From Onchidella celtica (taxonomy: Eukaryota > Mollusca > Gastropoda > Systellommatophora > Onchidiidae): 64,000 bases of DNA. The stretch's first letter is position 1. Every line of letters begins with the position of its first letter. Where the stretch lies: positions 1,616,001 to 1,680,000 of the forward strand of contig OZ007570.1 of NCBI GenBank assembly GCA_963931925.1, written 5' to 3'. The notes beneath the pieces were generated by a model. The model searched no databases. It had not been told where the DNA came from and saw nothing but the letters and a program-made list of their open reading frames with translations. A program made the translations under genes and the position numbers. Below are positions 24,308 through 36,010 of this stretch, piece after piece.

Positions 24308-26577
24308 AAGTATTGGAACATGATACGTCAGGGACAAACACCACGTCCAGACAGGGGTATAGAGTGATCTCCTTAATGTCCTCGTTAAAACATGATCGAA
24401 ATGTAAAGAAGAGGCCAAAGCAACGTGACTAAGTGTTTGGGTATGGATAAAACGATTGCGCCAACTGGTGCGAAGGTAATGAAATCTAGCCATGGACATT
24501 AGTCTGCACGGTAATCCTCAAGGAGGAATCGGACTTCATTTCTGTGGGACAATCGGACTTTATTTCTGTGGGACAACTTTTCATCCGTGGCTCGACTGGT
24601 CGTGGAGATTTCCCACTGTAGCGGAATGCAAGTTTTAGTTCATGATGACTCATGATGGTGTACGTGAAAATACATGGCCGTTAATAATTAACCAGACTTA
24701 ATTCTGAGTAAGTGACTTCATACTTTAGTAGCCTGTACGACTGTTTTGCCAACGATAGCGATATCAGAGATAACTTTATATTTATCAAATTGTTTCTTTC
24801 CAGTAAGGGACACAAGGGTTGTAGAGCAATACATCAATTACACCAATTAAGGACTAATGATCAAATGAAATAAATCGACACTTCAATCGACCCCCCCCCC
24901 TCCTCCTCCCTCCCCCAATTTTTTCTTAAAAATTAACCCTCCATTGCGCCGAAAAACATTGTCTTATTCAAAACTTCAGAACTGTGACCTTTTCCAATCT
25001 GGAAAATTGGGCAGGAGAGAGTTAAAGAAAGAAAAAAAATCCGTATCAATTTGAATCCCATCAATCAGAGACAATCTCAGCTCCAGTGACAAGCTGAGAG
25101 AATAACTCCGCCTTGAAAACAAATTTCAACACTGTTTTCTTGCCGGCATTCCAAACTACCAAAAGAAAAGAAAACAAAAATCAATGGTCAATAAATTAAC
25201 CAATCAATTTCAAATCCACGTAAGATCAAACAAAATCTGAACCTTCAGCGCTCAAACCCGCATAACTTTTAACTTGTGAGAGAAGGAAAAACTATTGCAA
25301 ATTGCTCATGCCTGCATTAACATGAAATCGACGTCATTAATCAATGCTTGCAAAGCATTGTAGACCTGCATGGTAGACAGTAGACACATTACTCATAAAA
25401 ATCATCGCCCTCCAGTTTTATTTACTAACAAACAATGTTCAAATACGATGAACAAGTGAATGAATGGTTGAAAGATATTTTTGTTCCCTACCACTTTACA
25501 AGAAGATCACCCAGACCTCTGCAAGTTTCCTCACCTAAATCATTTACAGCGACAGTGCACGAAATCAGGGAGCAATTTCCACGTTTTTTTCTCTGTGTGC
25601 ACAGTTTACTTTTGCCCAGAGTGAAATGAAACAGTAGACCGTAGACGCCAGAAAACTGACGATAAAGCAATTGTGTTGGTTCCGTATTTCTCTCCCCCCC
25701 CCCCCCCGAAGTCAATCCCCAACAGATTGAAATTCTCAATTCTCCTCCCCCATCCCCACCCCACCCCGCGAGAGTATCTGAACGGGTTTTTTGGTTTGTA
25801 AAAAAAAACAAAAAAAGACAGAACCCCATGAAGGCCCAGAGGAACGTTGACGTAGACATTTCATACCAATAAAGAGTAAGAACTGTAACATTAACTATAT
25901 CAAATTTAATACCACAGCCTGTATAGTATACCATTAGCTCGCTACAACCAAGCTGAATAACAAAACTGGAACAACAGATTTCTGCTCCTCGAGGGTCCCA
26001 GCATAATGTTTTTGGCCCTCAACAAATAACAGATCACACGAGACTCCTTTGATAGATCGTTTCAAACTAGATCTATGACTTGGTACAATTCTGCAGCCTG
26101 TAGACTACTGCAGATCTGCCAGCCTTAATCTCCCCTGTCGATACAATAGCTCTCGGGAATATTGCAGGTAGTTACAACAGTATATTATGCTTCCCTCGCT
26201 TTCTGCCCCCCCCCCACCGGTCTAAACCCTCTTCTCTCGGCTCCGTTCACTTATTTTCCTGGTCATATGTCAATAGAAAACGGATCTAAAAGAGTGAAGA
26301 AAAAAATAATTCGTGAAACTTCAAAAGTATCACCGACCCGACAGGTTAATCTTATTGAGATTTATAGCCTAATTTGATCTGCGCTCGTTTTGTGTCGAAG
26401 AAAAACTTCGGGAAAACAATCTTGTATAGATCTTGATGAGGACTACGTAATAATCAACAGGATTCATTTCACTTTACACAGTACATAATACCCAGCATTT
26501 CATGATTGCTTGCTCCAACTACAAACACATAAGTTTGTTTACATGTCAGCAAAGTGGTCAAACTTGTGTGTACTCAC
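24308..26577. other. non-coding stretch (probable intron of the gene starting at 26857)
   Basis: No exon recognised. A 25-bp block (ATCGGACTT, then ATTTCTGTGGGACAA) is repeated twice near 24528-24580. C-rich runs occur at 24890 and 25694. If the exon at 26578-26857 is spliced as proposed, this is the start of its first intron. Confidence 0.5.
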
Positions 26578-26857
26578 GTATTTTGACTTCTGTGGAATCC
26601 AGTTGTCGCATTATCCTTTCCACATTGCGAATCTTGTTGCCGATAGACTCCGTTTTCTCCAGCACAATCTGACATTCTTCTGTCAAATCACAGAAAATAT
26701 CATCGGCATGGCGAACTAAACTTGCCAGTTGTATGATCGCTCCAAGAACGGCATTTTGACACACCGCTATCGGGGCCAACGTTTCGCCCTTCTCATCGTC
26801 TGCTAAAGGCCTTCTTCCTAGCCACACTGGGTGGATAGTTCGATCTGCTAGCGGCAT
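26578..26857 (-). CDS. first coding exon of an NHS/GUK-holder or WASF-type protein (WAVE-homology domain)
   Basis: The frame starts at ATG 26857-26855 with MPLADRTIHPVWLGRRPL, followed by NAVLGAIIQLASLVRHADDI, then an acidic/hydrophobic heptad-like helix and RIMRQLDSTEVKI. Proteins of the WASF (WAVE) and Nance-Horan syndrome (NHS; fly GUK-holder) families begin with MP-x(3)-R-x(2)-P-x(2)-L-x-R, then a helical WAVE-homology domain with an L..L..L..HA..IF pattern. The match covers the whole exon. The exon ends at AATAC/GTGAGT, a strong donor, in phase 1, after 93 codons. Known family members act in actin regulation; WAVE proteins activate Arp2/3, and NHS-type proteins influence lamellipodia and cell junctions. 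NHS fits slightly better than WASF because the downstream LDPxEEEVSL motif typical of WASF is absent, though the next exon was not found to check this. The remaining exons must lie to the left, possibly outside the window. Confidence 0.75.
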
Positions 26858-27706
26858 GGCTATGTAGAAATTCAACTATCCTTACATCCTGAGAGAAACT
26901 GAACATCAAATCACAACTTTTCACGAATTTTCCACAACTTTGAACCACTTTTAAACACCTGTGACACAGTTAGATCTGACTTTTTACCTGTCTCACTCAA
27001 CGGTCACCATAAAAATGTTATCACCCAGCGGAGGTAACTCTGCCCCACAGCCCAGAACAGACGACAGACCCAGGTACGCCAGGCAGGCTGTTCCAGTGAT
27101 TAACCCCGCGCCCTCCGCATGGGAAATCAACCGCTGTCAAAGTTTTTGGTTGGTCGACAGTTCGCAGGGCCTACCAAGCGTAAAGGTCACAGAGAGATAA
27201 AACCTCCCTTTCAAACAGGAGTCAGTTTGTTGTGGCCGGGATCAGTGAAAATGTTAACGGTTCGTTCTCACACCATTTTCTTCAGGTCAAGTTGTGGTGT
27301 GTGCGGGAAAGATTTGAATAACAAACGACTCCTGTATAACTGCAGCGCTCGTGTCCCCCTTTCTCTTAGCCAATCAGCGATACCGAATCAGTGATCAATA
27401 AAATTAGACGCCTTGACTCCTTGAGGCGCAAGATTCGAAATCAGAGACGCGTCTGACGGAGGCCTGTCCTTATCTTGGGGCTGAAAGTTAAGTTTCCATG
27501 TAACGTATTTCGCTGTTGATGATGCGGATTCAGAGTTTGTTACCGCAGGCTACATTAGTTTGTGTTTATGGCTGATAACGGTTATCTTGCGCTGTAAACG
27601 CTAGTCTATCACGCAGTTCGGGGAGAGAAAATTACTGAGTGGCTGAACCGTTAAGATGCATGATATTAATTTAGTAACTGTGTGTACGCATGTCTAGGTA
27701 CTCCTT

Positions 27707-27977
27707 GGGGACACCTTGGTCGAGTGACAAGGTGCTCGTCTCTCATGCTAAGGTACCGGGTTCAAACCCCGGTCGGTGCAGGCATGTTGGAATTTATTTT
27801 GGGGGAAACATACCTGTCCCTGATCCTATGGTAGGTAGAATCGAGCACCTAGTCTTCTCCGATAAGGAGGAAAAACTCCGAGGGCTCGTGTGCAGGTTGC
27901 TCACGTTAAAGATATCCTGGCAGTTAAAAGTCGAGAAGAGCAGGCCAAACAAGGCCTCTGCCCAGGCAAAATTCTAA
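27707..27977 (+). mobile_element. tRNA-derived SINE, copy 2
   Basis: Same layout as the SINE at 1624. The head GGGACACCTTGGTCGAGTGA is followed by a B box GGTTCAAACCCC, GGTGCAGGCATG, the CACCTAGTCTTCTCCGATAA block, TCACGTTAAAGATA and GGCAAAATT. The head is better preserved than in copy 1. The tRNA-like part does not fold as an intact tRNA gene and continues directly into the SINE body. Confidence 0.88.
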
Positions 27978-28194
27978 AACAACTAATCCCTACCACAAAA
28001 ACACACAGAAACGAGACCAAGAAAAATGAGGCGTAAATGCCAAGAACAGTGAAAACCCTCAACTAAAGACCTGAAACTCGTCTAGGTATAAAAAATATCT
28101 TGAAAGACTTGAAATAAAAGGAAATTGCACGTAAAGCAACAACGAGTGACCACCCAGGTGGGTCACTGGCTGGACGGGGACGGAGGAAAGGGGC

Positions 28195-28206
28195 GGGGGG
28201 GGGGGG
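28195..28206 (+). repeat. poly-G run
   Basis: Twelve G in a row after a GGGGC tract. Confidence 0.9.
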
Positions 28207-29274
28207 TATCAAACCAATCTGATAGTTTCTGTTCAATGGACTGGGATGTCGAGTTTTTACTGGATTATTCCAATCTTTAGGTCCTTAGTTTTCTTTCTTT
28301 TCCTTTCTCCTCTATCTCAAACGAGAACAAAATTCGTTGTTGTTATTGTTGTTTTGGGAATGGGGGAGGGGGGGGGGGGAGGTGCTATTCCCCTTGTGAC
28401 AAAGATCAAAGTCCCGGCTTACCATCCAGGTCCATTTTAAATAATGACATAACACGTCTAACCATGAATTCGCATGACCATTTTGTTGATATCTCTGATA
28501 TTTTTGTTGATTTTGTAATTATTCTTTCGTCTTCCACCTCTGCGATTTCCTTTGTATTCAACGTGTTCTTTCCGCCTCACCCCCCCCCCCCCCACTCGGC
28601 GTCACAAACAAACATAACACATTCCTACACACCTTATGCCATTCCACAACACAAGCGAACCTGATGTGAACCGTAGAATAATAGCTTGAATCATATAATT
28701 GCCTTGAAGTCATACACAGTAATATTGTAATGAGTCGGTTTTCAGAAGCGTCAAAATTGTCAAGGGAGCTAAACAAGAAAAAGAGCTTTGATACTGAAAT
28801 TGCAATAGGGCATCATTACTTCCCCTTGATCTGTCTCATTCCCCTCTTGCTCCCCCAAATCAACCACAGTATCAACGGTATGTCTTATGATTTACTCCAG
28901 GCTAGTCCAAATCTCGCCTGACGGGGGTACGCATGAAAAAAATAATGTTCTAAATTTATCAAAATCAGCTGGGTAAGATGGCCCGGCCAGCCATCACATT
29001 GAAGGCTTGTTGTTTTATTCTCTGATCAATCTTACTGAAGGATTGTATGCGTGGCATCTTGTGTTACCGCACCTGACAACAGCGGTCTAGTCCTCACTGG
29101 CCTCTGAAGTCTGGTGACTCTGGGAAGGATGGTGCATCACCGTTGCCAAAGAATGTTCCAGACTTCAACCTGTCACTACTGTCAGCTGTTGCACTGTATA
29201 ACGTGTTGTCGGGACTTGCGATGTTACACAGCGAACAACGACGTAAATACACGTAGTGCTTTTCTTCTTTTTTC

Positions 29275-29520
29275 TTCCAGGCGTCGTCCATCCACTGCAG
29301 GATGTAGCCCTCCGCAGACTTCTTCCATCTGGTCCTGTCCTCTGCCTATCTCTGCCACGTTGTGCTCTCGTGCTTGCTGATGTCATTCTGCCATCTTCTA
29401 GCTGGCCTTCCTCTGGATCTCTTCCCAGTTCTTGGTTGCCAAGCACTACACCCTTTTTCTCAATCTATTGTCTTTATATCTAGATATGATTGTGTCCTAC
29501 CCACTTCCATTTCTAAATGA
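29275..29520 (-). mobile_element. LINE 3'-end fragment (antisense)
   Basis: On the minus strand the frame reads RPRGRPARRWQNDISKH, then a Trp-containing tail ending at GYILQWMDDA. This is the typical C-terminal tail of an APE-type LINE polyprotein. It is of the same family as the fragment at 10775-10985, with near-identity over the last 28 bp or so, and is strongly 5'-truncated. Confidence 0.75.
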
Positions 29521-30089
29521 TACTTTAACTGATGCACTCGTGTAAGCCGCTCTCAGAGGTTCATACGAAAAAGCACCCAGTTCAAATGATGCATGAAACT
29601 TACACACACTCACACAGAAATGTTTGTTTTTAAATTTCTAATAATTTTGGCATTTTTTGTTTAGCTCACTGTGTTTTTTCATAGCCTTAGAACTGATCTT
29701 TGCCTTTGAGAATGGGTATTGTGAGAGCTGTGGTCATCTAAGTAAACGATAACAGTGAGTCAGTTTATATCTCTGTGATCCCTGACTTCTTTCTTATTTC
29801 ACAGCATAGCACTCTATTTTGTTTTGTATTCAGCGTCTTCCTTTCCATGGCTCTTTCTGCTGTTCCGACTTTATTGGTTAGTTGTTCTTTTATCACATTT
29901 TAATTATCTTTCATCATTTTGCGCTTTACTGCAGTACGACCACATCAGCATCAAAGATACTGTAAAACAGTAGTTGCAGCAACATGGAACTGAAAGGCAG
30001 GCGGTGCTTCGTTCACATAATTAAAAAAAAAAAATTGAAAATTACCTTATCGACAAACGAAACTGGCATCGACAATTCTGTCTTTGAGA

Positions 30090-30610
30090 AATACCATCCC
30101 TATCTTGATATCCTCACCAGCGATATCTTCAACAACATCAACATCGCAAACGCCATTGTCCTCACTGCCATCATTATCACAGCCACCACCACCAACCCCG
30201 TTGTCAATACTTCTTCTATTCTCATTACCACCTTAACTGCTTCCTCAATATTTACCTTACCTTCTTTACCACAACCACTGCTGGCACCACAACCCCCTCT
30301 AGTACCATAATCATCATCACAACCCTGAACTTCAGCATCACCGACACCATTTACTATCTCACCAACATCACCACTACGTTTAATCATCACCGTCATCACC
30401 TCCACACTACAACTCCCACCACTACTACCACCATTGCATCACAATCTTGCCAACATCATCCCCACCACCACCACCCAACTGCACATCACACTCACAACCT
30501 CGCTTTCACCATCCTGACCCTTGTCTCTGCAACCACCACCACCACTACCATCCACATGTAACGCCACTGAAAACCAACGACCACGCCAAACCTATTCATC
30601 ATCACCCTCC
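30090..30610 (+). repeat. cryptic simple sequence rich in CAT/CAC/ACC triplets
   Basis: G-poor plus strand dominated by ACC, ATC and CAC triplets without a strict period. It yields Thr/Ile/Thr-rich chance frames on one strand and Val/Met/Gly-rich frames on the other. No exon signals were found. Confidence 0.7.
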
Positions 30611-31494
30611 AGCAGAAAAGCGTTCCATTCAGTTCCTCGTCCATCCGGCCAACCAATGAACATCCTTCTCAGCCAGGTCAAACACATGCAAGGAGTATTA
30701 TTTTGCCATATTATCGTACCTGACATTTTGCCGATTTTGATTTTTTTTCAGGAAAATGATTCTCTTACTCCTATTATGTATAAGTGTCATTCCAATCGGT
30801 TAAAAACTTTTCAAGATATATATTTGTGACGTCAATGTTATATGTGTTTGAACCCTTTTGCCGACCAGCCTTCAATGGCGGTAAGAGACTCTCGGGTGGA
30901 GCCAGAAAGGTGACGATCTTCAGAGGAAGCGTGGTTTCTGTCATGAGATGTTTCAAGCTTCACTTTCTCGAAAAGTTAACAAAAAAACAACAACAACACA
31001 TACAACAATATACCTGACAAATGCAAGGTATACAAGACATGACTCATTTAACACTTACACCAGACAGTTCACACCCCTAGACCACCACGGACAAGACAAT
31101 TATCAGCACCAGGTACCACACAAACCAAACAGCACACAGAAACAAGAACAGACATGGACGCCGTAGTTAACTGTCATGACAGTGCACCACAACCAATACC
31201 ACTAAAGCTATAGCGGCACGTGGCACACTGAAGCCACAACTTCTGTATCAATGACGAACTAACCACAGCCTTTCATAAAACAAAACTACACCTAAAAACC
31301 GCAAGCATTTGACACCAGACACCAGGTAACAATGGATCTTGTAAAACCGCAACATTCAAAAGAAATACATCACGTTCAAACCACAACAAAGGATAAGGAT
31401 AAGAACCACACCTTCCTGGAATATATTCTAATAAAACCACAACGTTCCGCAGCAGCTGACTCGACAACACTCAGCGCCAAATGGCTACATATAC

Positions 31495-31797
31495 AATTTA
31501 CTAAATTTGGATGCACGTCCCCCCAAGTATTTTGCGCTAGGGGTGGGTATTTGGAGTCTTTTGTGATTCCAGAGCTAGAGACCTCCTCCGGAAATACTCC
31601 TTACAACAGTTTTAATTAATGATACTTTCAGATGTTCTTTTTGATTTCCACCTGTTTTGGGGTTGGAAAGGTAAAGGACAGGGTTTGGGATTCGATAAGA
31701 TTTGAGGGTTGCGGATAAGGACGGGGTTAGGGATAGGTAAGCGTACGTACGCGCCCCAAGCGCAAAACAATTGGGGTACGTACGCACAAATAACAAC
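31495..31797 (-). mobile_element. TACGTACG-type MITE, copy B
   Basis: Inverted copy of the element at 6644-6960, about 300 bp. The right end carries GGGGTACGTACGCACAAATA and a second CGTACGTACGCG. The left end has GCACGTCCCCCCAAG and TTTTGCGCTAGGGG. The interior agreement with copy A shows one family. No coding capacity. Confidence 0.75.
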
Positions 31798-31799
31798 AG

Positions 31800-34690
31800 C
31801 CTAACATTAAAAACAGTTGTGTGGTATTCTAGCTCACAGACAAAGAAACAAATGAAAGAACTTCACAAAACAACTACGTAGTAGAAATATGAATGAGAGA
31901 CGAATAATACTTACCTACTGTCAAATACACAGGACATTAGAATAAAAACTGTAGATAATCTTTATTTCAGTTTGACTAAATACGCAATGTGTATATAATT
32001 AGAGGTATGTCAATATGAACATGATTCTGGACTATTCTTCTACTCCAGCGCCAAATTCAAATTCATATCTTTCATCCAGTCGTAACTAGTACTTTCATTC
32101 TTTTGTAGCAGCACAACTGTACAAAACACAGACAGATAATTATGTTCCCCATATCATCAAATCACTTAGCAGATCTGGCAGAAAACAAAATAAAGCAGTG
32201 CTCACACGTGCTAAATGTTCCCCAATTACGTACATCACAATAATTAATACCGGTATAAAAGTCTATTTTAAATGTTTACTTTTTTCATTGTTTGGCTAAA
32301 GACAGTTGTACCGCAGATTGAATAGAAGCTGCTTCAGGGGCATTTGAAAATAATCTAGAAATGTGGGAGTACGTACAAACAAGAAACTAACTGATTACTG
32401 GATGCTTGACAAATCAATGGTTCAGTTTCTTTCAGTCAGTGCCAAGTGCAATCTTTGTGTGTGATCAAACTTGTAGTTCTTGAATACAATTTCAAGCTTC
32501 ACGACAAGATGATAAATGGTTCAGGAAATAACATAATAATTCTAATTTCTATCCTATTATATCACACTCACTTATTCACTGCTCACATACGCACACAAGC
32601 ATAGTACACACACACACACGCAGGTAGCCTACACATTTAGAAACACATAAACAGTATCTAAAAAATTTAAGATAAACCGATTTTGGAATGGAAAATTATT
32701 TCTATCGGTCAGAAACTTCATTCTGTGGCATGTTGTCCACACATCTTTAGTAGGGCATGGATGAGAGTCTATATTTAGATTTGGATATCCAGTTAACTAC
32801 ATCAATCCAGTTGTCCAGGTACAAGCGCGTGGTCCACTTGCGATTCGCTTTTTAGAAAACTAGATGAGAGGTTCGAGCCGTAATGAAGCAGTTAAGTCTC
32901 TCTCTGTCTTGTCTAAAAAAAAAAAAAACTTAGCTGACACCCGCCCCTCCCCTCCCCTTCCTGCGCATGGACGGAGGCTCACAAATTTATGCCTGGCAAC
33001 TCCCGAAAGAAAACAAAAACATGATCAAAGAGTAGAGAATTAACCTATCAACCCCTGTTTGAAGTCAGCGAACGTGTACACTACAATCCCATTCTTGGAC
33101 CCGGACCGCGGGTAAAGACCAGATTTTCTTAACTGAGCTAAAATTTGGATCATTATCCGGATATCCAGATATTTTGTTGTGGATGATCCAAACATCTGGA
33201 TCTCCCAAACATCTGGATCACCCAAGTCACAAGTCGCCGCCCAGCAGTCAATCTCTTTAGATAAGACAGACTTCGTTTCCCGGTCAGGATGAAAGGCACT
33301 GTTGAAGTTTTGTGTTCTGCCCCATTCAGGGTGACTCTAGAAAACCTCGACATCGTCATTCTGGCATTTAGATACAGCGACAGAAATGTTGCTCGTCATT
33401 TCATGTTGATAGACTTCAAAAACAAACAAAAATAAATAAACAAAACAAAACAAAAACTGGTGTTGGGCCCTAAGAGCTACAATAATTGAACAAAAATCTT
33501 CCCGTGTCAACCAAGCAAAGATAATATGACGGCGGTTATTCTGACGGAGTGGCCAATCTAACTCCAAAGGTTGTATTTTGGCCAAAATTACGAATCGGAA
33601 ACAGAGAAAGAATACATTTTAATTAATGAAGCTAATCAGCAATAATCAAGATTCTGTGGTTCTATTGCCAAAAACCTTACTCTAATCCAAACCTGAACCT
33701 AAGAATACAATATATTACCACAAAAATACATCAATCAAAATCATCAATCACAAAACAAACTAGTTTTGATTATGATACAATTTACTGCCATCTTGACACA
33801 CAAATTATGATAGATATATAAGAACTACAGAAAAACCTGACCGATTAAACGTCAGACAGACTGGAATTTAATAATTTTGCGATAGTATTTAACCTCAAAT
33901 ATATTTCCACTCTTCTCTCTCATGCTCCAGTAGAACAGTCATTCCACTATGCTAATCAACTACTGATGCAATAAGGCATAAATTATGTATAGCTACACCT
34001 GACGTCATAACTGTGTACGTCACGCGTGGACCACAAGGTTTCTCATTAGTTTTATAATTTAACGGAGCGTACGTCACATCAACACAGGAAAGGTGAAAGT
34101 AGCTGGTAGACTTTATCACAGATATCTTTGTTGGGACAGACATAAACTCGTCGTTGCACCTGGCATTCGGATATGTAGAAGATGTGAAACTAGAGCTGAG
34201 CCCAGCATTCTGGTACTCTGGGGAATTTGTTTGAAGCAACGGCTGCAGAATAAACAGCCGGGCACACCGCTTCCTTCCAGGTTGTGACAGATTCTTTGCT
34301 TGAATCTTTCATTTCAACCGAACATATATCGATTGGTAACGTGCACAAGTGGGGAGATCCCCTGGCGTGGTGCAGCCCAAGTCTTACTCCCGAGACGTTC
34401 ATGTTCATCTCTGCTCGGGATCAAAAGGGTCAGAGCCCCCCCCCCCCCCCCTATGATCCAGTCTTCGCTCGCTTCCATTTTAACTTAAGCTCCATTCCAT
34501 GTTCTCTGTGGCCTTTTGACATCGGGACACCTTTCAGTACAATAACAGTATAATCCATTCGAACAGAGTTTGCGGGCAATGACACCTTGTAGGAAGAGAT
34601 GTTTGTAAATCAGCAATGTCTTCTGTTGGCTGAGCATGATCTAGGCATGCCGTTATTGGCCATGGTGGAAGTGTAACATGACAGAATCAT
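31800..34690. other. non-coding stretch
   Basis: No exon recognised. AT-rich, with a short CA tract near 32607-32620, an AACATCTGGATC pair near 33190-33222 and 16 C at 34436-34451. Confidence 0.5.
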
Positions 34691-34709
34691 CACCATTTAC
34701 GGTGGTGGT

Positions 34710-34759
34710 AACAGACAGACAAACAGACAGGCAGGCAGACAGACAGACAGACAGACAGC

Positions 34760-34791
<32 letters not shown>

Positions 34792-34850
34792 TGACAGACA
34801 GACAGACAGTCAGACAGACAGACAGACAGACAGACAGATAGATAGACTGT
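34710..34850 (+). repeat. CAGA tetranucleotide microsatellite
   Basis: Long, slightly interrupted CAGA array, with GGCAGGCAGA at the left and GATA units at the right end. Confidence 0.95.
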
Positions 34851-35096
34851 CAAACAAACAGATGGTAGGTGGAGATGAACGTTAGAAAGAACATTTTACT
34901 AAAGGCACCTTGTGGATCCAAGTTTGGCAAGGCAGTAAACATTTTAAAAAAAAACTGAAAGCTCACACTGAAGTACAGGAAGATGGTTGGACTGGACAAA
35001 AGAAAACAAAAACGGAGTGGAGTGAGTGAGAGATAACAATTCCAGGAAGATCCGATACATTTGATAATCCGACAGATTATACAGATTGGTTTGTCA

Positions 35097-35992
35097 TTAA
35101 GTCATTGGCTGAACTATGGACGGCGTTTTCCTGTTGTAGTTGTTCCCTGCATTTGGGTTGTTGTAGCTGTTGAAGTTATTTGTGTTGTTGTTGTTGCTGA
35201 TGCCGTTGTTGACGCCATTGGTGATGATCATGGGGGCGACGGCGTTGTTCTGCGGTCCCACCACACCGTTGTTGTAGCCAAGCCTGGCCGTGATGCTCCC
35301 TGCCCCTGGAGGACACACGTTCTGTGCCCACAACTCATGAAACTGGGTCAACTTCCCGGCGTCGATCATGTTATCAATGTCCGCTTGCCTGATGGCTCTA
35401 TCCATTTCCTTGGTGGGCCGGTACTCCCAGAGTCTCAAAACTGGCCGGTCCTCTCCCAGGTGGCAGACCAGCAAGGAACAGATGACGGACTCTGGAGGGG
35501 CCAGACCGTTCTGGATAACCATGGCCTTTACCAGGCACAATTCGTTGACGTCCATTGGTCGAGGGGTGGGCATTCCCGTCACTTTGATATTCACTGCGTA
35601 AAGAAATCCATTCTTCCTACATAAAGCGTCCACCTGTCCCGTCAACACTCTGACGAAATTCGACACTTTGACATGCGCAGTGAGACTGACATTGACGGCC
35701 TCAAACGAGTCGAACCACCCTTCCATTTTCTTGTCAAAAAGTTTACAAAGATGTCCACAAAATGAAGAATTAAAGTCAACTTGGTATTTGGGTGTGACGT
35801 GTTTGAAAATGTCAACAGCTCCTTTAGTTTGTAATAAAGTGACCATGGAATGGAAGAATTGCTTCCCCTGTTCCTCGCGAGCAACGGAAGTGAGAAATTG
35901 TTGGTATTTTTCCCGTGTTTTGTCGTGATGAGTGAGATCGAGCCGACACGCCTCCTTTCTGATCAGGAACGGTTCCCACTTGACTCTTTTTT
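35097..35992 (-). CDS. terminal exon of an unnamed gene; probable degenerate PD-(D/E)XK nuclease-like domain
   Basis: An acceptor TTTCTCCTCTGTTCACAG opens the exon at 35992 in phase 1. After two bases, 297 codons run from KRVKWEPFL to PMT and stop at TAA 35099-35097. Residues 1-90 are helical and charged. GQVDAL (118-123) and AVNIKVTG (132-139), then NELCLVKAMVIQ (149-160), have the layout of RecB/Cas4/MGME1-type nucleases: G-x-x-D, then a strand with (D/E)-x-K, then a helix. Here the acidic residue before IK is Asn134 (AAT at 35591-35589), so catalysis is doubtful. From about residue 228 the chain is Gly/Asn-rich and from about 260 it is an Asn-rich low-complexity tail. The whole protein is not one I recognise. 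It joins either upstream exon (44330 or about 41235) in phase; with the former it gives STYDP-E-KRVKWEPF. Confidence 0.8.
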
Positions 35993-36010
35993 CTGTGAAC
36001 AGAGGAGAAA
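35993..36010 (-). promoter_or_regulatory. splice acceptor of the terminal exon
   Basis: A pyrimidine-rich TTTCTCCTCTGTTCACAG immediately precedes the long open frame and sets its start. The frame continues a few codons upstream through the acceptor, which is not expected to be coding. Confidence 0.75.

Noticed and set aside
27707..27790. tRNA gene
   Set aside because: Same reason: SINE head shared with two other copies.
30090..30610. Thr/Ser/Pro-rich mucin-like exon
   Set aside because: Cryptic CAT/CAC/ACC simple sequence with frames interrupted in each phase and no splice evidence.
35061..35624. 187-codon plus-strand gene
   Set aside because: Antisense shadow of the exon at 35097-35992, whose acceptor, stop and domain-like content favour the minus strand.
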